From positions 1 to 19,120 of the forward strand of contig CBDFGT010000037.1 of the NCBI GenBank assembly GCA_965247225.1: a DNA stretch of 19,120 bases, read 5' to 3'. Origin of the DNA: CBDFGT01 sp965247225 (GTDB lineage: Bacteria; Pseudomonadota; Alphaproteobacteria; Rhizobiales; Rhizobiaceae). A program made the position numbers and the translations under genes. Below the pieces are notes generated by a model. The model did no database searches, had not been told where the DNA came from, and saw nothing but the letters and a program-made list of their open reading frames with translations. This document shows, piece after piece, positions 15,735 through 19,120 of the stretch (its first letter is position 1; each line of letters opens with the position of its first letter).

Positions 15735-16541
15735 ATGAGCTTAATACAGTCTTTCGCAGCAGAAAAAATCCGTTGCAGCGCCGAAAATAAAATCGGTTTT
15801 ATCGTTCTGTCCAGCATTCATCGAAAAAATGCCCTTGACGCCTCTATGTGGACTGCCCCTGCCAAAGGCGGTTTCCTGGCTTGTCGATAGCGCCGAAGTG
15901 CGTGTGATCGTGCTGAAGGGCGACGGCGGCAATGATTTTTGCAGCGGCGCTGATATTTCCGAATTCGCTGCAGTGCGCAGCGATCACGAGAGCGCAACGC
16001 ACTATGAGGCCCTCAATGTCGCAGCCTTTGCCGCCATCAGGCAGGCGCCGGTCCCGGTGATCGCCGCCATTTGCGGCATTTGTTTTGGCGGAGGCCTTGG
16101 GCTTGCCGCCGCCTGCGACCTGCGCATTGCAGATCGAAGTGCCCGATTTGCCATTCCGGCCGCCCGACTGGGCCTTGCCTATCCTGTCGACGGCATGGGA
16201 GATATCACGCTCGGTCTTGGGACAGACCTTGCCAGGCTGGCGCTCTACACAGGTCAGGAACTGGACAACGCAATGCTGTTCCCAGCGCGGGTTCCTGACC
16301 GCCCTTGTGGACAGGGGCGAACTGGACGCGGCAACCGGGTCTTTGGCCGACACCATTGCAGCCAATGCGCCACTTACCATCAGGGCTACGAAGATGGCGT
16401 TTAGGGCCAACACAGAACACAATGCGCAACTGTTTGAAATGGCTTCAAAAGCAGGTGCCGCTACATTCTCAAGCCTTGACTATGCAGAAGGCCGCCTCGC
16501 CTTTTCCCCAACGCCGAAAACCGGAATTCACCGGCCATTGA
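15735..16541 (+). pseudogene. Enoyl-CoA hydratase/crotonase-family protein, broken by three frameshifts
   Basis: Read across three joins, the gene encodes about 267 aa. The ATG opens MSLIQSFAAEKIRCS, the crotonase fold is clear at GNDFCSGADISEF and CGICFGGGLGLAAACDLRIAD (oxyanion-hole loops), and it ends at KPEFTGH. Breaks: an extra C in CCCC at 15856-15859, one in CCC at 16281-16283, and an extra T or C at 16502-16509. Removing each restores the frame. Compared with rat ECHS1, the two catalytic glutamate positions (PE and MEM motifs) read PA and RLA here, so it may not be a hydratase. The frame between breaks is intact, so sequence error is likelier than decay. Confidence 0.8.
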
Positions 16542-16551
16542 CGTCCCTGTT

Positions 16552-16652
16552 GCGTGTCGCGCAAAAGTGTGCAGCGGTTTTGCGAAAAAGACACGCATAA
16601 ACAAAAAGATAAAGCCTGTCGCATGAATCCGATTCGCCGCGATGGGCTTTAT
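16552..16652. repeat. Two-hairpin intergenic repeat between convergent genes (Bru-RS-like)
   Basis: The first hairpin is nested: GCGTGTC (16552-16558) with GACACGC (16590-16596), and inside CGCAAAA (16560-16566) with TTTTGCG (16578-16584). The second is ATAAAGCC (16609-16616) with GGCTTTAT (16645-16652), overlapping the stop of the hydrolase gene. The arrangement and sequence look like the palindromic intergenic repeats of Brucella and Ochrobactrum, recalled from memory and not searched. It may act as a terminator for both genes. Confidence 0.65.
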
Positions 16653-17433
16653 GAAGTGACCTCCCCATAAAACGCAAGGGCTGCTGCCTTGAAAACCCGG
16701 TCGGCTACAGACAGCATATGATCCCGGCGCGGAATATCCAGCGCACGGCCATCCGGGATCAGGGCTGCCAGTTCCTGCGGGCTGCCCGCAATATCATCTG
16801 TTGTCCCCACTGCCACCAGCACCGGCACACCAATGCTTGCGACCGTCCCGGCAGGCATCAACACCCGTGATGTGGCAATGCACGCCGCAAGCGCCCGCCC
16901 TGTCGCTCCTGGTCTGGTCGGCAAAGGCACGAAACATCCGGCCTTTCACATGGGTTACATCCTCAAGGGACGGAGCCAGGAGAGCCTCGGCAATCGGATC
17001 CCAGTCGCCTGCTCCGGTCACCAGCGCAATCCCGAGCCCGCCAAGGACCAGCGACAACACCCGGTGCGGGTATTCCACCGCCATAAACGCCGAAATCCGT
17101 GCGCCCATGGAATAGCCCATGACATGGGCCTGCGGCAGGCCCAGATGGTCCAGCAATGCGACGGCATCGGACGCCATTTCGGAAGGGGTGTAAAGGGCAC
17201 TGTCATAGAGTTTGGTACTGCGTCCGTGACCCGCGATTGTCAAGCGCAATCACCCGGTAACCGGCATCACCCAAAGTCTTCAGCCAGCCGGGATGAACCC
17301 AGTTATAGAGCGCATTGGACGCAAAGCCGTGGATCAGCAGGATGGGCACGCCTGAAGGCTCACCCTCGTCAAAATAGGCAATATCCACACCATCATGGGA
17401 AAACTGTTTGAAATCTGGAACATTGAGATGCAT
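16649..17433 (-). pseudogene. Alpha/beta hydrolase, broken by two frameshifts
   Basis: Restored, this is a 260-aa single-domain hydrolase. Visible features are LLIHGFAS (oxyanion loop), VIALDNRGHGRS, the nucleophile elbow GYSMGA, a VGTTDDIAGSP acidic residue and a C-terminal RRDHMLSV histidine. Breaks are single extra C on the plus strand at 16894-16896 and at 17230-17232. The ATG at 17433 has AGGG upstream; a GTG at 17442 is possible. No substrate can be inferred. It is transcribed toward the crotonase gene, with a two-hairpin repeat between them. Confidence 0.82.
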
Positions 17434-17459
17434 CTGTTTCACCCTGTTATGCCGTGTTT

Positions 17460-17465
17460 ATTATA
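17460..17465 (-). promoter_or_regulatory. Possible -10 box for the hydrolase gene
   Basis: TATAAT stands on the minus strand about 27 bp ahead of the hydrolase start. No convincing -35 box lies 16-18 bp upstream, so this is tentative. Confidence 0.25.
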
Positions 17466-17586
17466 AAGACCACGATGACAAAACCAGTGGCGGCCTGTCA
17501 TTCCGGGTTGTTTTCCACTACCCATCTGGAGCAAAGATCTGTAAGAGCAGAACCTGGACCCTTGAGACAAGCATACGGAGATTCCC

Positions 17587-17833
17587 ATGGCAGGCCCACG
17601 CAATTCCGCACTTCCAGAACGATGGCGGACATCGCATTATCGAAATCGGTGTGAAAGAATTCATGTGCGTCGGCGCGTCAACACCTTTTGATCATCCGCA
17701 TATCTATATCGATATGGGCGATGACAATGAAAAAGTCTGCTCCTACTGCTCCACGCTCTACAAATACAATGCAAGCCTGAAAGCAGAACAGACGTCTCCT
17801 GCCGGCTGCGTCTTCCACGTCAAGGCTGCGTGA
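17587..17833 (+). pseudogene. Zinc-finger protein of the zf-CHCC (NDUFS6-like) family, frame broken after three codons
   Basis: Small zinc-binding protein, 81 aa when repaired. The motif C-x8-H-x14-C-x2-C is complete (VGASTPFDH... to VCSYCSTLYKYN), identical in spacing to the NDUFS6-like zf-CHCC family. The ATG with CGGAG five bases ahead opens MAG, and the family continues at HAIPHFQND. The two are in different frames because of an extra C in CCC at 17595-17597. It lies 15 bp before the monooxygenase gene. Role unknown in bacteria; the mitochondrial relative belongs to complex I. Confidence 0.8.
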
Positions 17834-17848
17834 GAAAATCAGGAAAAC

Positions 17849-19013
17849 ATGCCCGTTGCAAAGACTGCCATAGTCGGAGCCGGAATTGCAGGCTTGACAG
17901 CAGCACTGTGCCTTGCACGCCAAGGCATCCATTCTGTTATCCTTGAGCGTGCTGACCACCTGTCGGAAGTGGGTGCTGGCCTGCAGATTTCGCCCAACAG
18001 CGCGAATATTCTCAAACATATCGGTGTTTTGGCAAAGCTTGAACCGCTCTGGAACGAGCCGGACAGTATCAATCTCGTCTCGGGCATCACATTGGACGCG
18101 CTGGCCTCTGTTCCGGTGGGCAAGAATGCAAGGTCACGGTGGGGTGCACCCTATGGGGTTTTGCTGCGGGCTACATTGCAAAAGGCTCTTCTGGACACAG
18201 TGCTGGAAAATCAGCATTGCCGCCTCTTGCTGGGTCAGAACATGGCCGGGTTTACCCGGGAAAGCATTGCCCTCGCCACAGGTGTTGAACCGGACCTGAT
18301 CATCGGGGCAGATGGTGTATGGTCAACAGTGCGCAAGTCCATCTTGGCCTGCGAGAATTCCCGTTTTTCCGGCTCCATCGCCTGGCGCTTCATGGTCGAT
18401 CCGGCCCTTTGCCCTGCTGGGATGGACCCTGCTTCTGTCACGGCGTTTCTGGGCCCGTCGGCCCATATTGTCACCTATCCGATCCGGGAAACCGATAGCA
18501 TGAATATCGTTTGCATTACCACCGGGGACGAGCCGGAGGAGGCATGGAACACGATGGTCGATGCCGTGCGCAAGAAGGAGCTTTTGCGCCAGTTCCTGGG
18601 CTGGAACCCCGGCGATTACCCGGATGCTCGACAGCGGCAGGGAACGCACCTGCTGGCCTCTCTACGAGATGGCGGATGGGCCTTGGCAGAACGGTCATGA
18701 GACTGTCTTGATCGGCGATGCCGCCCATGCCATGACGCCGTTTGCGGCACAAGGTGCCAGCATGGCCATTGAAGACGCTGACCTTTTGGCAAATTACATC
18801 GCAAGAGGGCCGCTGCCATCCGCGCTTTCAGGCTTTGAAGCCGAACGGCGAAAGCGGGTTGCGCGTGTCAGGTCGCGCGGCGCTTTCAACAATTTTGCCT
18901 ATCACGCCAGCGGCCCTGTCGCCTTTGCGCGCGACCTGGTATTGAAATGGCGCGCACCAGCATCGCTGGCCGCAGATCTGGACTGGCTCTACGGATACAG
19001 ACCCCCGTCCTGA
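17849..19013 (+). pseudogene. FAD-dependent monooxygenase (salicylate-hydroxylase type), frameshifted
   Basis: Group A flavin monooxygenase, about 387 aa when repaired. It begins MPVAKTAIVGAGIAGLTAA with the GxGxxG FAD-binding motif, then the ERADHLSEVGAGLQISPNS stretch, the DG motif (IIGADGVWSTVRK) and the GD motif (LIGDAAHAMTPFAAQGASMAIEDA). The frame changes at CCCC 18607-18610 (one C extra). After this either one shift suffices, or a second pair, an extra G near 18636 and a missing base near 18653, gives the smoother DSAGNAPAWPLYE. AGGA precedes the ATG. Substrate unknown. It converges on the next gene with a 16-bp gap. Confidence 0.8.
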
Positions 19014-19029
19014 TCAATGCCTCATGCGC

Positions 19030-19120
19030 TCAGGCCAGTCTGGCCGCCGCAAGTCCGCGCTCTATATCCTTGCGGATGTCCTGGACGTCTTCAAGGCCAA
19101 TCTGCAGACGCAGGACAGGC
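19030..19120 (-). CDS. C-terminal end of a cystathionine beta-lyase/Cys-Met PLP enzyme (partial)
   Basis: The last 29 codons of a gene that runs off the window. They read PVLRLQIGLEDVQDIRKDIERG and end LAAARLA. The RLQIGLED and D-ERGL pattern is the usual end of Cys/Met-metabolism PLP enzymes such as MetC, where the small domain closes. With so little sequence the exact enzyme (MetC, MetB or MetZ) cannot be told apart; MetC-like is my best guess. Confidence 0.7.
   Translation of the reverse strand, partial: PVLRLQIGLEDVQDIRKDIERGLAAARLA

Overview
The window looks like chromosomal core DNA from an alphaproteobacterium of the order Hyphomicrobiales (Rhizobiales), closest in feel to the Brucellaceae. 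This is inferred from protein wording (EipB, DUF3126, phasin, ClpS/ClpA, NDUFS6-type zinc finger), from gene order, and from intergenic palindromes of the Brucella/Ochrobactrum kind. G+C is moderate, a little above 50% by eye. There are no rRNA or tRNA genes, no transposase genes, no CRISPR array and no phage genes.

Left part (1-6490, all minus strand, read right to left): the translation and envelope cluster rpsB-tsf-pyrH-frr-uppS-cdsA-rseP. A promoter sits just upstream of rpsB, there is a strong hairpin between rpsB and tsf, and uppS and cdsA overlap by ATGA. No dxr lies in the cluster. The last gene, rseP, loses its frame about 15 codons after the LDG motif through one missing base, and the normal C-terminus continues in another frame.

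Middle part (6497-10283): eipB (periplasmic envelope-integrity protein, minus) faces away from a four-gene plus-strand run: RidA-like protein, glycerophosphodiester phosphodiesterase, a FemAB-like/GNAT acyltransferase and a HIT-family hydrolase. Spacings of -4, 7 and 17 bp indicate one transcription unit. It converges on clpS-clpA, with a perfect hairpin between.

Right-centre part (10470-15659, minus): clpA and clpS (protease unfoldase and its N-end-rule adaptor), then a 548-base non-coding stretch holding a 277-bp element bounded by inverted repeats, then a phasin gene with its own terminator, a DUF3126 gene and cysE (serine acetyltransferase).

Right end (15735-19120): a crotonase-family gene, an alpha/beta hydrolase, a small zinc-finger protein, an FAD monooxygenase and the C-terminal end of a cystathionine beta-lyase-like gene. 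Every complete gene here is frame-broken. The breaks are almost all single extra bases in short C runs of the plus strand, whichever strand codes. Reading frames between breaks are well preserved, so I favour a sequencing/assembly artefact over true gene decay.

I see no convincing undescribed system. The most useful leads are the indel cluster, the 277-bp inverted-repeat element, the two-hairpin intergenic repeat, and the crotonase-like protein that seems to lack both catalytic glutamates.
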